From assembly GCF_012641745.1 (NCBI RefSeq), contig NZ_WEHZ01000002.1:62001-126000 (forward strand): 64,000 nt of DNA, written 5' to 3'. A program made the position numbers and the translations under genes. This DNA comes from Pseudoalteromonas peptidolytica (GTDB lineage: Bacteria; Pseudomonadota; Gammaproteobacteria; Enterobacterales; Alteromonadaceae). Of the stretch, positions 27,801 to 36,452 are shown in pieces. The notes beneath the pieces were generated by a model. That model made no database searches and was not told the origin of the DNA. It worked only from the letters and a program-made list of their open reading frames with translations. Every line of letters begins with the position of its first letter. Position 1 is the stretch's first letter.

Positions 27801-28974
27801 GCTGCCAAAGCAGGTAATACAACTACCTGAAATGCCATTAAATAAAAATGGTAAAATTGATACCAAGAGGTTGCCTGTTGTCTCGATGGAAGCAGAGGAA
27901 GCTCGGCAAAACAGAACATTAAACACACTTGAGCAAAGCATCTTTGATATTTGGACAACAGTGCTTGGGCAGGTTCAGTTGAGTGCTGCCGAGAGTTTAT
28001 GGAATCAAGGCGCTAACTCACTTAATGCGGTAAAAGCTGCCAATATGATTTCCGCTTTGGTGAACAAACCCATCAATGTTGTGGACTTGCTACGCTACGA
28101 TACCATCATAGACATTGCTGAGTTTATTCAATCTAATGAAGAAAATGGCGCTGAATCACCTCTCGTGTGTTTGAATAAGCACGCTTCAGACTTACCACCA
28201 GTGGTACTCATCCACCCTGTTGGTGGGAGTATTTTAAGTTATGTTCCACTAGCTCAACTATTGTCCTCAGATCGTGCAATCTACGCTATTGCTTCGGATT
28301 TAAAGCACTACGAGAAAAATCCGACAGACTCACTCAGCGACTTAGCTCGCTCGTATTTAGCGCTTCTCAATCAACATATTGGTGCCCAGCAATATGTTGT
28401 AGCTGGTTGGTCACTAGGTGGTACAGTGGCAGTGGAAATGGCTGCACTTGGTGATGAGTTTGATGTGAAAATAGATAAAACTATTTTAATTGATAGCCGA
28501 AACCCTGTGTTTGAACAGCATAATATCGAGATTTATCGCGACCCAGAGTGGCTACTGTACTTTTTTGCTCGCGAGCTGGACATTGTAATTGAGCAGCACG
28601 AAGTAACTCAGTATATCAGCGGTGCTAAGTTTGAGGATTTGCCCAGAAGCCTATTACAACTAGCGAAAGATAAGGGGCATATGTTTCAGCATATTCCTGA
28701 GTCAATAGTGCAAGAGCGCTTTGATATTTTTGCAAAAAATCTACAGCTTTTTGCCACTCATAAGCCGTCACGCTACCACGGTAACGTCGACCTACTTATG
28801 GCTGAAGAGGGAAGTGTGTTGAGCCTAACGGTACCGCTTGAGGCTCATTGGAAAGAGTGTGTATCCAAGGTTCAATGCGCACATATTCCTGGCAATCATT
28901 TCTCTTTGATACAGCCACCTAATATCGTGGTATTAGTGAAAAAGCTTAAGGAGTTATTGAGCCATGGGTCTTAA
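24838..28974 (+). CDS. NRPS, TubC docking-C-A-PCP-TE (amidation and lactone-forming release)
   Basis: Terminal module, 1378 aa, with GAAGGAG before the ATG. Residues 1-55 match a TubC-type docking domain (GVKLWLDGDKLKYRS). The C domain has HHIVTEI at 188-194 in place of HHxxxDG, so the catalytic second His is kept but Asp-Gly is Glu-Ile. The A domain has YTSGSTGNPKG (~665), GYGPTECTT and TGDFVRY. Aligning by eye to GrsA gives a code of about D-P-F-L-I-G-G-T-V-K, near the branched-chain DAFWIGGTFK type. PCP Ser1061 is in GANSLNAV. The thioesterase has Ser1192 in GWSLGG and His1354 in GNHFSL. Predicted role: join the 3-hydroxyacyl chain to a hydroxylated branched-chain amino acid and release it as a gamma-lactone. 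Substrate identity is inference. Confidence 0.93.
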   Translation: MAIETILRFEKSGVKLWLDGDKLKYRSASGALSEQELAELKAQKAELVDFLSTGKRVSGMSANQLGYWADFKLHPHSSAYNLITAYKLSHSTCHTKLQHAFNAVLKHQDVMSSTFHECEEGFYQLRNPNEDYEIEHIQLQGGSDEFNHKLEWIADQPFNLSLERPFRAYIVSLNDGQSQQSWFVLLTHHIVTEIYSIAILMEQLEALYLNAAEGRELTLAKPYDIADYVLNEKTYLASPQAEKDKQYWQTLVTDSLPVLELTPNKVRPAVKQYKGGRVNVALPAGLSSRIDEFSKRKGITPFVFFQSVYFALLNRYTGQDDIVIGISNAGRELVDNDFAVGNFVNPLATRVQASDEISFDELAEICKHALINAFEHKTFPFTQIVNELYKSREVSRSPVFQTSMTLTKVGELMRKNGTGIFEEIHPLSGQRGSFDDLGLAVFGTNEQYKLSMHFDTALFEQATIEYMLSHLQNMIESVLCNSTTQISKLNMLDDAERAKIVAWGQSPDPVSLPHEMSNLALLFEAQAAKTPQSAALIAQDETVSFAELNESANQIAHYLKSQGVAPGVRVGFYAPSSVQVITVILAIAKCSGVYVPISAEDAIERVKTIVEGAQLSLLVAADTLAEQLDVEAKVIALSHLAEVTKDYSKSNMPIHTFAADTACIFYTSGSTGNPKGVPVSHQAIISRVVDANYIDIKPKDRVAHVSSLSFDPSSFELWGGLLNGAAVVCISKNVLLNPELLASTIDYHEVTIILVTTALLNRLADTQHFPLASVKQIIFGGEKVNMAAVARALESRFSGKLIHGYGPTECTTVATYHIVSEKDLSATTIPIGKAVSGTQMYVVDKHGEMSGIGVGGELFLGGVGLSQGYINNKALSEAKFRVLPHLADGQTLYATGDFVRYNNVGEIEFIGRRDDMVKINGFTIELGEVTAAIHQCPGVREVFVHVYTTDNGDKRLVAYCTSDNALTTDYQLRQDIVVLLKSRLSPAMLPKQVIQLPEMPLNKNGKIDTKRLPVVSMEAEEARQNRTLNTLEQSIFDIWTTVLGQVQLSAAESLWNQGANSLNAVKAANMISALVNKPINVVDLLRYDTIIDIAEFIQSNEENGAESPLVCLNKHASDLPPVVLIHPVGGSILSYVPLAQLLSSDRAIYAIASDLKHYEKNPTDSLSDLARSYLALLNQHIGAQQYVVAGWSLGGTVAVEMAALGDEFDVKIDKTILIDSRNPVFEQHNIEIYRDPEWLLYFFARELDIVIEQHEVTQYISGAKFEDLPRSLLQLAKDKGHMFQHIPESIVQERFDIFAKNLQLFATHKPSRYHGNVDLLMAEEGSVLSLTVPLEAHWKECVSKVQCAHIPGNHFSLIQPPNIVVLVKKLKELLSHGS

Positions 28975-29067
28975 TAAGAGCCTTTTGGTGGCAAGCAATC
29001 GATACCTTATTTGTTAGAAAAATAAGATAAGGCATATCATCTGTATCCAGTATTTAAGGAAAAAACA

Positions 29068-30075
29068 ATGAAAGTGGAAAGTTATAAGATAATAAAAAAG
29101 CGGCTGAATGATGAAGGGGCATTTAAAATATCCAACAAAGTTGGTTTGATCACTGTCCTTGTCGAAGCGGTTTTTATTGCCGCCGTGCTGTGGGGACTGA
29201 CAAAGGTTGAAGCGTTTTCGTTTGGCTTTTTTGTGCTGCAGCTATTACTCGGTTGGCTAATGTTTAGATCTTCGGTGCTTATTCATGAGTTTGGACATCG
29301 CACCGTGTTTACAAACAAACGTGTAAATGACTTTTTTGGTTTTGCTGTCAGTCCATTGGCCTTAATCCCATATACGTCGTGGGTGCATATTCATCAGGGC
29401 CATCATCGTTGGACTGGGTTTGCGGATAAAGATCCATCGTCAACTCAGTTGCGAAAAATTAAGAGTGTTTCAGCCGTTACATTACAGATGTTTAATGTGG
29501 TGTGGCGTCTATGGTTGCCGTTTCCTACTATTCAGTTCTTCTTTGCGGTTCTGTGGCTTAATCCATTGGTAGAATTTATGAACAAAAATTACAAACTGGC
29601 ACTGAAGGCACTGTTTTCAGTCATCGTGATGCTAACACCCCACGTATTGGTGTGCATGTATGTTGGTGTTCAGACTTATTTTACTTTCATTACGATTGCG
29701 GCGCTAATCCACTTCTTCTTTTATGAAGCTGTAACTGCACCACCACATTCCGGTTTATATGTGCATAGTATGGCGACGCGAACTAAGCCGCTACGTGTAT
29801 ATGAACAGGATTCTGTTTCTCGCTCAAGTTCGATGAAACCCGGTTGGTTATCTTTGTATTCGATGTTCAATTTTAATTTACATGTCGAGCATCACTTATA
29901 CCCATCTGTGCCATTTTATCGGTTATCAAAAGTGAGACAGCGTATTTTACAAGAGGACGATTCTGAGTATGTGGATGTACCTATGCTTGGGTTTATGGCT
30001 AAACTCAGGAAAAAGCATCCAGCAAGGACATTTATCGATACGCTCCCTCCTTTTAAAGAGGAGGATGCAAGGTAG
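29068..30075 (+). CDS. membrane diiron fatty acid desaturase/hydroxylase-type protein
   Basis: 335-aa integral membrane protein of the FA_desaturase family. The three His boxes are HEFGHR (~74), HQGHH (~110) and HVEHH (~272), with hydrophobic segments near 25-65, 85-105, 150-170 and 190-225. The start has AAGGAA 5 nt upstream. It lies 93 nt after the NRPS on the same strand, so it is probably the last gene of the biosynthetic operon. Family members insert cis double bonds, hydroxylate or, in some cases, epoxidise acyl chains. In this context it is the best candidate in the window for making the 9,10-epoxide or its precursor alkene, or for desaturating the lactone ring. No cytochrome P450 or flavin epoxidase is present here. 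The exact reaction cannot be read from sequence. Confidence 0.85.
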   Translation: MKVESYKIIKKRLNDEGAFKISNKVGLITVLVEAVFIAAVLWGLTKVEAFSFGFFVLQLLLGWLMFRSSVLIHEFGHRTVFTNKRVNDFFGFAVSPLALIPYTSWVHIHQGHHRWTGFADKDPSSTQLRKIKSVSAVTLQMFNVVWRLWLPFPTIQFFFAVLWLNPLVEFMNKNYKLALKALFSVIVMLTPHVLVCMYVGVQTYFTFITIAALIHFFFYEAVTAPPHSGLYVHSMATRTKPLRVYEQDSVSRSSSMKPGWLSLYSMFNFNLHVEHHLYPSVPFYRLSKVRQRILQEDDSEYVDVPMLGFMAKLRKKHPARTFIDTLPPFKEEDAR

Positions 30076-30103
30076 GTAAAAGTAACAGAGTTCACTGATA
30101 TTG

Positions 30104-30129
30104 TAGCGCATGGTACAGGCCATGCGCTA
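30104..30129 (+). terminator. hairpin downstream of the desaturase
   Basis: TAGCGCATGG and CCATGCGCTA form a perfect 10-bp stem around a 6-nt loop, 28 nt after the desaturase stop. No T-run follows, so it may be a weak terminator or an mRNA 3'-end stabiliser. The rest of the 30076-30519 interval holds a smaller inverted repeat at 30229-30250 and no convincing gene. Confidence 0.45.
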
Positions 30130-30519
30130 TGTTGTGATAAGTGATTAAGTTTGACCCAATGAGTTTGTTTAATCTTCACCTCGTCCTTTGATTAACTAAC
30201 TTCTTATCCAGCGTTCAGGTTAGTTAGCTTATTCTTCGACTAAAGAATAATTGCCAAATCGCCTAGCTCCGTGACTTGAAGTTTGACGCTTTTCAACTAA
30301 TCTAAATCCACGTTAAAGTCGTATTAATTTCATAATTCCACTCGCATACTCAGTACGATTAATGTTAAAATCAGAGAAATATGTGAGGACTTTTATCACG
30401 ACGCTGCTTTTTTGTTCGCGTTGAGCGGTGTTTTAAGGGGCTTTTGAGAACCCTAACCGGACTCATAACTTTCTGCTCTTTATATACCCAAAACTTGGTA
30501 CAAACGAGGTGGCGCAGTG

Positions 30520-30558
30520 ATGACTAAAGATATTTTCAGTTTCTTTCCGTTAATGTAA
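30520..30558 (+). CDS. possible 12-codon leader peptide coupled to nqrA
   Basis: ATG at 30520, with GAGGT 10 nt upstream, opens [12 protein letters not shown]. Its TAA overlaps the first possible nqrA ATG at 30558 as TAATG, the arrangement of translational coupling. Neither nqrA start has a good Shine-Dalgarno of its own, which supports coupling. The frame is very short and could be chance. Confidence 0.35.
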   Translation: MTKDIFSFFPLM

Positions 30559-30569
30559 TGCAAGTGCGT

Positions 30570-31913
30570 ATGATCAACATAAAAAAAGGTCTGGATTTAC
30601 CAATAGAGGGCGCACCTCAGCAAGTTATTCATGATGGCTCTGCCGTCAAACGAGTGGCTGTGCTAGGTGAAGAGTTCATTGGTATGCGTCCTACCATGCA
30701 AATTCGTGTGGATGACCAAGTCAAAAAAGGCCAAGTTCTTTTTGAAGACAAAAAGAACCCAGGCGTCAAGTTTACTGCGCCAGCTTCTGGTGTAGTTAAA
30801 GAAATCAACCGTGGTGCTAAGCGTGTTCTTCAATCAGTTGTTATTGAAGTTCAAGGCGACGAGCAAATCACTTTTGAGAAGTTTTCAGCTGCTGAATTAA
30901 GCAACTTAGACTCTGAAAAAGTGAAGGAAGTGCTAATCGAGTCTGGTCAATGGCCAGCACTTAGAGCGCGTCCATTCAGCCGTGTCGCTGTGCCGAGTGC
31001 AACACCTAGCTCGATCTTTGTGACAGCGACAGATACTAACCCGTTAGCAGCAGATCCTGCTGTTATTATCGCTGAAAACGTGGAAGCGTTTGAAGCCGGT
31101 CTAGCGGTAGTGTCTCGTCTGACTGAAGGCAAAGTATTTGTGTGTAAGAAAGCCGGTGCCAACGTGCCAAGCTCTTCTATCTCACAAGTAGAAGTTCACG
31201 AGTTTTCAGGTGCTCACCCAGCAGGTAACGTGGGTACTCACATTCACTTCTTAGATTCTGTAGGCGCAAACAAGCAAGTTTGGCATCTTGGTTACCAAGA
31301 CGTCATCGCGTTTGGTAAGTTGTTCCTGACAGGTGAAATCTATACAGATAGAGTGGTTGCGCTGGCAGGACCTCGTGTTAAAAATCCTCGCTTAGTAAAA
31401 ACTCAAATTGGTGCGTCGCTAACAGATTTAGTTGCAGGCGAGCTTGAAGACGGTGATAACCGAGTCATTTCTGGCTCTGTGTTAGCTGGTAAAACAGCAA
31501 TCGGCCCTCATGCTTACCTTGGCCGCTATCATAACCAAGTATCGGTACTACTTGAAGGTCGTGAAAAGGAACTATTTGGCTGGATTGCTCCAGGCAGTAA
31601 CAAGTTCTCTGTAACACGTACTTTTATCGCGCATTTGGCGCCTAGCCGTTTGTTTAAAATGACAACGTCTACAGGTGGCTCTAAGCGTGCGATGGTACCA
31701 ATCGGTAACTATGAGCGTATTATGCCACTCGATATTTTGCCAACACTATTGCTACGTGATTTGGTTGCACGTGATTTAGATGGCGCGATTGCATTAGGTG
31801 CATTAGAGCTAGATGAAGAAGATTTAGCGCTATGTACATTTGTATGTCCGGGCAAATATGAGTACGGTTCAATCCTGCGTGATTGCCTTACTACTATCGA
31901 GAAGGAAGGTTAA
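30570..31913 (+). CDS. nqrA: Na+-translocating NADH:quinone oxidoreductase subunit A
   Basis: Peripheral cytoplasmic subunit of the six-subunit Na+-NQR of the inner membrane. The start [14 protein letters not shown] at 30570 aligns with Vibrio NqrA and gives 447 aa. A second ATG at 30558 would add MQVR and is coupled to a short upstream frame, so either is possible. Recognised blocks are [52 protein letters not shown] and the C-terminal [12 protein letters not shown]. First gene of nqrABCDEF, 2 nt before nqrB, and about 490 nt downstream of the biosynthetic operon on the same strand. Confidence 0.97.
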   Translation: MINIKKGLDLPIEGAPQQVIHDGSAVKRVAVLGEEFIGMRPTMQIRVDDQVKKGQVLFEDKKNPGVKFTAPASGVVKEINRGAKRVLQSVVIEVQGDEQITFEKFSAAELSNLDSEKVKEVLIESGQWPALRARPFSRVAVPSATPSSIFVTATDTNPLAADPAVIIAENVEAFEAGLAVVSRLTEGKVFVCKKAGANVPSSSISQVEVHEFSGAHPAGNVGTHIHFLDSVGANKQVWHLGYQDVIAFGKLFLTGEIYTDRVVALAGPRVKNPRLVKTQIGASLTDLVAGELEDGDNRVISGSVLAGKTAIGPHAYLGRYHNQVSVLLEGREKELFGWIAPGSNKFSVTRTFIAHLAPSRLFKMTTSTGGSKRAMVPIGNYERIMPLDILPTLLLRDLVARDLDGAIALGALELDEEDLALCTFVCPGKYEYGSILRDCLTTIEKEG

Positions 31914-31915
31914 AA

Positions 31916-33118
31916 ATGGCCTTAAAGAAATTTTTAGAAGACATTGAACCTCACTTTGAACCTGGTGGTAAACACGAAAAGTGGTATGCCCTGTATGAAG
32001 CGGTGGCAACAATTTTCTATACGCCAGGTTACGTAAACAAAGGCGGAACTCACGTCCGTGATAACATCGACCTAAAACGTATTATGATTTTAGTGTGGAT
32101 GGCGACATTCCCAGCGATGTTCTTTGGTATGTTTAACATCGGTCACCAAGCAGCAGTAGCGCTAGGTAACGGTTTTGAACTTGCAAATACATGGCAGGTT
32201 ACTATTTTCCAATCACTTGGCGGTGTACTCACTGCTGATGCAGGTTGGGGTGCCAAGATGTTTTATGGTGCATGTTTCTTCTTACCCATATATGGTACTG
32301 TCTTTGCTGTCGGTGCTTTTTGGGAGATCCTATTTGCATCGGTTCGTAAGCACGAAGTTAACGAAGGTTTCTTCGTTACATCTGTTTTATTTGCACTCAT
32401 CCTGCCAGCTACGATTCCGTTGTGGCAAGCTGCACTAGGTATTACATTTGGTGTTGTAGTTGCAAAAGAAATCTTTGGTGGCACGGGTCGTAACTTCTTA
32501 AACCCAGCGCTTGCAGGTCGTGCTTTCTTGTTCTTTGCATATCCAGCAGACATTTCAGGTGACACTGTATGGACAGCAGTTGACTCGTTCTCTGGCGCAA
32601 CATACTTAGGTCAAGCAGTAGCAGGTTCGCTAGATTACAGTAACATGGAACTTTGGTGGAATGCGTTTTATGGCTTCATTCAAGGTTCAATGGGTGAGAC
32701 ATCTACACTTGCAATTATGATCGGTGGTTTGTTCTTGATCTATGTTCGTATCGCGTCATGGCGTATCGTTCTGGGCACATTCATCGGTATGGTTGTGATG
32801 TCATTCCTTCTTAATGCAATTGGTTCTGAAACTAACGCTGCATTTGCAATGCCTTGGCATTGGCACCTTGTACTTGGTGGTTTTGCATTTGGTATGTTCT
32901 TTATGGCAACAGACCCAGTATCTGCGTCATTTACAGACAAAGGTAAGTGGTTATACGGTGCACTTATTGGTGTAATGGTTGTACTTATCCGTGTTGTTAA
33001 CCCTGCATACCCAGAAGGCATGATGTTAGCTATTCTATTCGCTAACTTATTTGCGCCTCTGTTCGACCACTTCGTAGTTCAATCTAATGTGAAGAGGAGA
33101 TTGGCACGTGTCAACTAA
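31916..33118 (+). CDS. nqrB: Na+-NQR subunit B with Ala at the korormicin-resistance site
   Basis: 400-aa membrane subunit carrying covalent FMN at the Thr of the Dxx(S/T)GAT motif (DSFSGAT, Thr229), with riboflavin and quinone/Na+ pathway functions known for the family. The start at 31916 is the ATG giving [18 protein letters not shown], as in Vibrio. Upstream in-frame codons overlap nqrA and were rejected. Residues 131-140 read [10 protein letters not shown], where Vibrio cholerae NqrB has IVGGFWEVLF (Gly140-Gly141). Gly140 is thus kept (Gly133) and Gly141 is Ala134 (codon GCT at 32315-32317). G141A is the substitution reported to make Na+-NQR resistant to korormicin, including in a korormicin producer. 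The remaining flanking sequence is closely conserved, so the enzyme should be functional. Confidence 0.98.
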   Translation: MALKKFLEDIEPHFEPGGKHEKWYALYEAVATIFYTPGYVNKGGTHVRDNIDLKRIMILVWMATFPAMFFGMFNIGHQAAVALGNGFELANTWQVTIFQSLGGVLTADAGWGAKMFYGACFFLPIYGTVFAVGAFWEILFASVRKHEVNEGFFVTSVLFALILPATIPLWQAALGITFGVVVAKEIFGGTGRNFLNPALAGRAFLFFAYPADISGDTVWTAVDSFSGATYLGQAVAGSLDYSNMELWWNAFYGFIQGSMGETSTLAIMIGGLFLIYVRIASWRIVLGTFIGMVVMSFLLNAIGSETNAAFAMPWHWHLVLGGFAFGMFFMATDPVSASFTDKGKWLYGALIGVMVVLIRVVNPAYPEGMMLAILFANLFAPLFDHFVVQSNVKRRLARVN

Positions 33119-33857
33119 TAATGAATCAATGGGCAAAACGCTCGGCGTAGTTGTTGGCTTATGTCTAGTGTGTGCAATCGTTGTATCTTTTGCTTCTGTA
33201 CAGCTTCGCCCTATGCAGCAAGCTAACAAAAACGAAGATATTCAGCGCAACATACTTGCTGTTGCAGGTTTTGACAAAGTGAAAGATGTTTCTGAAGTAT
33301 TTAATCAGAACATCGAAGCACGTGTTGTTAACCTTGAAAGCGGTGAGTTTGTTGAAGACGTACAACCTGAGTCTTTCGACTTTGAAGCGACCAAGTTTGA
33401 CGCTAAGCGTAGCTACAAGCTGTCTAAAGAAGAAGACGTTGCAGGTATTCAGCGTATTACCTATAACTCACCAGTTTACTTTGCAAAAGACGACCAAGGT
33501 CAGCTATCTACTATTATTCTTCCAATCCAAGGCTACGGTCTGTGGGGGATTATGTATGGTTTCTTAGCTTTAGAACCGAATGGCGAGACAATCAAGTCTA
33601 TTAACTTCTACAAGCATATGGAAACTCCAGGCCTAGGTGCGGAAATCCAAAATCCTAAGTGGACAGCACTTTGGGATGATAAAGAGCTTCCTATCGATGT
33701 AGTGAAAGGTAGTGCTGGCGGTAATGAGCACAAGATAGATGGTTTATCTGGTGCGACACTAACGTCGAACGGTGTTGATAATACTGTTGATTTTTGGACG
33801 AGCGACAAAGCGTTTGGTCCATTCCTTGCGAAAGTACGTAATGGAGCATTGAACTAA
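33108..33857 (+). CDS. nqrC: Na+-NQR subunit C
   Basis: 249 aa from a GTG start at 33108 with AGGAGA 8 nt upstream. It overlaps the nqrB end by 11 nt. One N-terminal membrane helix (~10-32) is followed by a periplasmic domain with the flavinylation motif DGLSGAT, where Thr217 should carry FMN attached by ApbE. Also seen are [14 protein letters not shown] and [11 protein letters not shown]. The stop overlaps the nqrD start (TAATG). Confidence 0.97.
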   Translation: MSTNNESMGKTLGVVVGLCLVCAIVVSFASVQLRPMQQANKNEDIQRNILAVAGFDKVKDVSEVFNQNIEARVVNLESGEFVEDVQPESFDFEATKFDAKRSYKLSKEEDVAGIQRITYNSPVYFAKDDQGQLSTIILPIQGYGLWGIMYGFLALEPNGETIKSINFYKHMETPGLGAEIQNPKWTALWDDKELPIDVVKGSAGGNEHKIDGLSGATLTSNGVDNTVDFWTSDKAFGPFLAKVRNGALN

Positions 33858-34489
33858 TGGCTAATGCAAAAGAAATGAAGGAAGTCTTGTTTGGTCCTGT
33901 TTTTGCAAACAACCCGATTGCTCTGCAAGTTTTGGGTATTTGTTCTGCACTAGCAGTTACATCAAGCCTTAAAAATGCGCTTATCATGTCAATTGCATTG
34001 ACATTAGTTTGTGCATTCTCAAGTTTATTCATCTCGATGATCCGTAATCACATTCCTTCGAGTGTGCGTATCATTGTACAAATGACGATCATTGCATCGC
34101 TAGTAATTGTAGTAGACCAAGTACTACAAGCGGTTGTGTATACCACAGCAAAAGAGCTATCGACCTTCATCGGCCTTATCATTACTAACTGTATCGTAAT
34201 GGGTCGTGCAGAAGCTTATGCAATGAAGTCACCTCCGGCTATGTCATTCCTTGACGGTATCGGTAATGGTTTAGGCTACTCTGTTGTACTATTAACTGTA
34301 GGCTTCATTCGTGAACTATTTGGTTCTGGTACGTTATTCGGTGTAGAAATCCTACCACTTATCTCTGAAGGTGGTTGGTACCAGCCTATGGGTCTACTAG
34401 TTATGCCATTCAGCTCATTCTTCATCGTAGGTGCTTTCATTTGGGCACTACGTACTTGGAAGAAAGAGCAAGTAGAAGCAAAGGCATAA
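33857..34489 (+). CDS. nqrD: Na+-NQR subunit D
   Basis: 210-aa polytopic subunit with about six helices. In the family NqrD and NqrE together hold an intramembrane iron centre. Blocks such as [18 protein letters not shown] and [13 protein letters not shown] are typical. The Cys in [11 protein letters not shown] is a likely iron ligand. It starts in the nqrC stop (TAATG) and is followed by nqrE after 10 nt with a GGGGAGAG ribosome site. Confidence 0.97.
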   Translation: MANAKEMKEVLFGPVFANNPIALQVLGICSALAVTSSLKNALIMSIALTLVCAFSSLFISMIRNHIPSSVRIIVQMTIIASLVIVVDQVLQAVVYTTAKELSTFIGLIITNCIVMGRAEAYAMKSPPAMSFLDGIGNGLGYSVVLLTVGFIRELFGSGTLFGVEILPLISEGGWYQPMGLLVMPFSSFFIVGAFIWALRTWKKEQVEAKA

Positions 34490-34499
34490 GGGGAGAGAG

Positions 34500-35108
34500 A
34501 TGGAACAATATATCAACTTATTCATAAAAGCGGTTTTCATTGAAAACTTAGCTTTATCTTTCTTCTTAGGTATGTGTACTTTCTTGGCGGTATCTAAGAA
34601 AGTAACGACGTCACTAGGCTTAGGCATCGCGGTAATCGTTGTACTTGGTATTTCAGTACCAGTGAACAACTTAGTTTATCACGCTGTACTAGCACCAGGC
34701 GCTCTTGAATGGTTAGGCTTCCCTGAGGTAGACCTAAGCTTCTTACGCTTCTTGACGTTCATCGGTGTTATCGCAGCACTTGTTCAAATTCTAGAAATGA
34801 CTCTGGACAAGTTTTTCCCTGCACTATACAACGCGCTTGGTATTTTCTTACCATTGATCACAGTAAACTGCGCGATTTTCGGTGCAGTATCATTCATGGT
34901 TGAACGTAACCTAAACTTTGGTGAATCAGTAGTTTATGGTCTAGGTTCTGGTGTGGGTTGGGCGCTTGCTATCGTGTTGTTAGCGGGTATTCGTGAGAAA
35001 ATGAAATACGCAGATGTACCAGATGGTTTACGTGGCTTAGGTATTACCTTTGTTACTGTAGGTCTGATGGGCTTTGGCTTCATGTCATTCTCTGGTATTT
35101 CACTGTAA
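34500..35108 (+). CDS. nqrE: Na+-NQR subunit E
   Basis: 202-aa polytopic partner of NqrD. The N-terminal [20 protein letters not shown] and the conserved [14 protein letters not shown] with a ligand Cys are typical. Strong purine-rich ribosome site (GGGGAGAG). nqrF starts 21 nt downstream. Confidence 0.97.
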   Translation: MEQYINLFIKAVFIENLALSFFLGMCTFLAVSKKVTTSLGLGIAVIVVLGISVPVNNLVYHAVLAPGALEWLGFPEVDLSFLRFLTFIGVIAALVQILEMTLDKFFPALYNALGIFLPLITVNCAIFGAVSFMVERNLNFGESVVYGLGSGVGWALAIVLLAGIREKMKYADVPDGLRGLGITFVTVGLMGFGFMSFSGISL

Positions 35109-35129
35109 GGGTAGCGAGGAAACTATACG

Positions 35130-36356
35130 ATGGAAACTATTGTATTAGGCGTAAGCATGTTCATCGCTATCGTTGTGATGTTGGTGCTTATCATCATTGC
35201 AGCGAAGTCTAAGCTTGTAGCAAGCGGTGACGTGACAATTGATATAAACGGCGATCCTGAAAAAGCGATTAAAACCCCAGCGGGCGGTAAGCTTCTAGGT
35301 GCGCTTGCAAACGCGGGGATTTTCGTATCATCTGCATGTGGTGGCGGTGGCTCATGTGGCCAATGTCGAGTACACATTAAAGAAGGTGGTGGCGATATCC
35401 TACCTACCGAGCTTGACCATATTTCTAAAGGTGAAGCGCGTGAAGGTTGCCGATTAGCGTGTCAGGTTAATGTTAAAACTGACATGGAAATCGAAGTTGA
35501 AGACTCAATCTTCGGTGTTAAAAAGTGGGAATGTACTGTTATCTCTAATGATAACAAAGCAACTTTCATCAAGGAGCTAAAGCTAGCTATTCCTGAAGGT
35601 GAAGTTGTACCTTTCCGTGCGGGCGGTTATATCCAAATTGAAGCCCCTGCTCACCACGTTAAATATGCAGACTACGATATTCCAGAAGAATACCGTTCAG
35701 ATTGGGAGCGTTTTGGCTTTTTCAATCTAGAATCTAAAGTTGACGAAGAAACGATCCGTGCATACTCAATGGCAAACTACCCAGAAGAGTTTGGTATTAT
35801 TATGCTTAACGTGCGTATCGCTACTCCGCCACCAAATAACCTTACGCTACCATGTGGTAAAATGTCTTCGTACATTTGGTCACTTAAAGAAGGTGATAAG
35901 GTTATGATTTCTGGCCCATTCGGTGAGTTCTTTGCAAAAGAAACTGATGCAGAAATGGTATTCGTAGGTGGTGGTGCTGGTATGGCGCCAATGCGTTCAC
36001 ATATCTTCGACCAGCTTAAGCGTATCAACTCTAAGCGTAAGATTTCTTTCTGGTACGGTGCGCGTTCTAAGCGTGAAATGTTCTACGTAGAAGACTTTGA
36101 CGGCTTAGCTGCTGACAACGACAACTTTGAATGGCATGTAGCACTTTCAGATCCTCAACCAGAAGATAACTGGGACGGCTATACAGGCTTCATCCACAAT
36201 GTACTTCTTGAAAACTACTTGAAAGATCATGAAGCACCAGAAGATTGTGAGTTCTATATGTGTGGTCCTCCGATGATGAATGCGGCGGTTATCAACATGC
36301 TTAAAGACTTAGGTGTTGAAGACGAGAACATCCTACTTGATGACTTCGGTGGTTAA
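35130..36356 (+). CDS. nqrF: Na+-NQR subunit F (NADH dehydrogenase, 2Fe-2S and FAD)
   Basis: 408 aa, the same length as the Vibrio protein. An N-terminal helix (~3-26) is followed by a 2Fe-2S ferredoxin domain with Cys ligands in [12 protein letters not shown] and CRLACQ, then a ferredoxin-NADP reductase-type domain with RAYSMANYP for FAD and [12 protein letters not shown] and MCGPPMMN for NADH. The C-terminus is LLDDFGG. It is the entry point of electrons from NADH. A clear intrinsic terminator follows 40 nt after the stop. Confidence 0.98.
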   Translation: METIVLGVSMFIAIVVMLVLIIIAAKSKLVASGDVTIDINGDPEKAIKTPAGGKLLGALANAGIFVSSACGGGGSCGQCRVHIKEGGGDILPTELDHISKGEAREGCRLACQVNVKTDMEIEVEDSIFGVKKWECTVISNDNKATFIKELKLAIPEGEVVPFRAGGYIQIEAPAHHVKYADYDIPEEYRSDWERFGFFNLESKVDEETIRAYSMANYPEEFGIIMLNVRIATPPPNNLTLPCGKMSSYIWSLKEGDKVMISGPFGEFFAKETDAEMVFVGGGAGMAPMRSHIFDQLKRINSKRKISFWYGARSKREMFYVEDFDGLAADNDNFEWHVALSDPQPEDNWDGYTGFIHNVLLENYLKDHEAPEDCEFYMCGPPMMNAAVINMLKDLGVEDENILLDDFGG

Positions 36357-36395
36357 TTAGGTTTTAGTCTGATAATGAACTTAAGATAAAATATA

Positions 36396-36432
36396 AGCCC
36401 TCAAACAACCTATTTTGTTTGAGGGCTTTTTT
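36396..36432 (+). terminator. intrinsic terminator after nqrF
   Basis: AGCCCTCAAACAA pairs with TTTGTTTGAGGGCT around a short loop, followed by a run of T. It lies between nqrF and apbE, so apbE depends on read-through or its own promoter. Confidence 0.9.
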
Positions 36433-36452
36433 ATTAAACTCAGGGAATTGTG

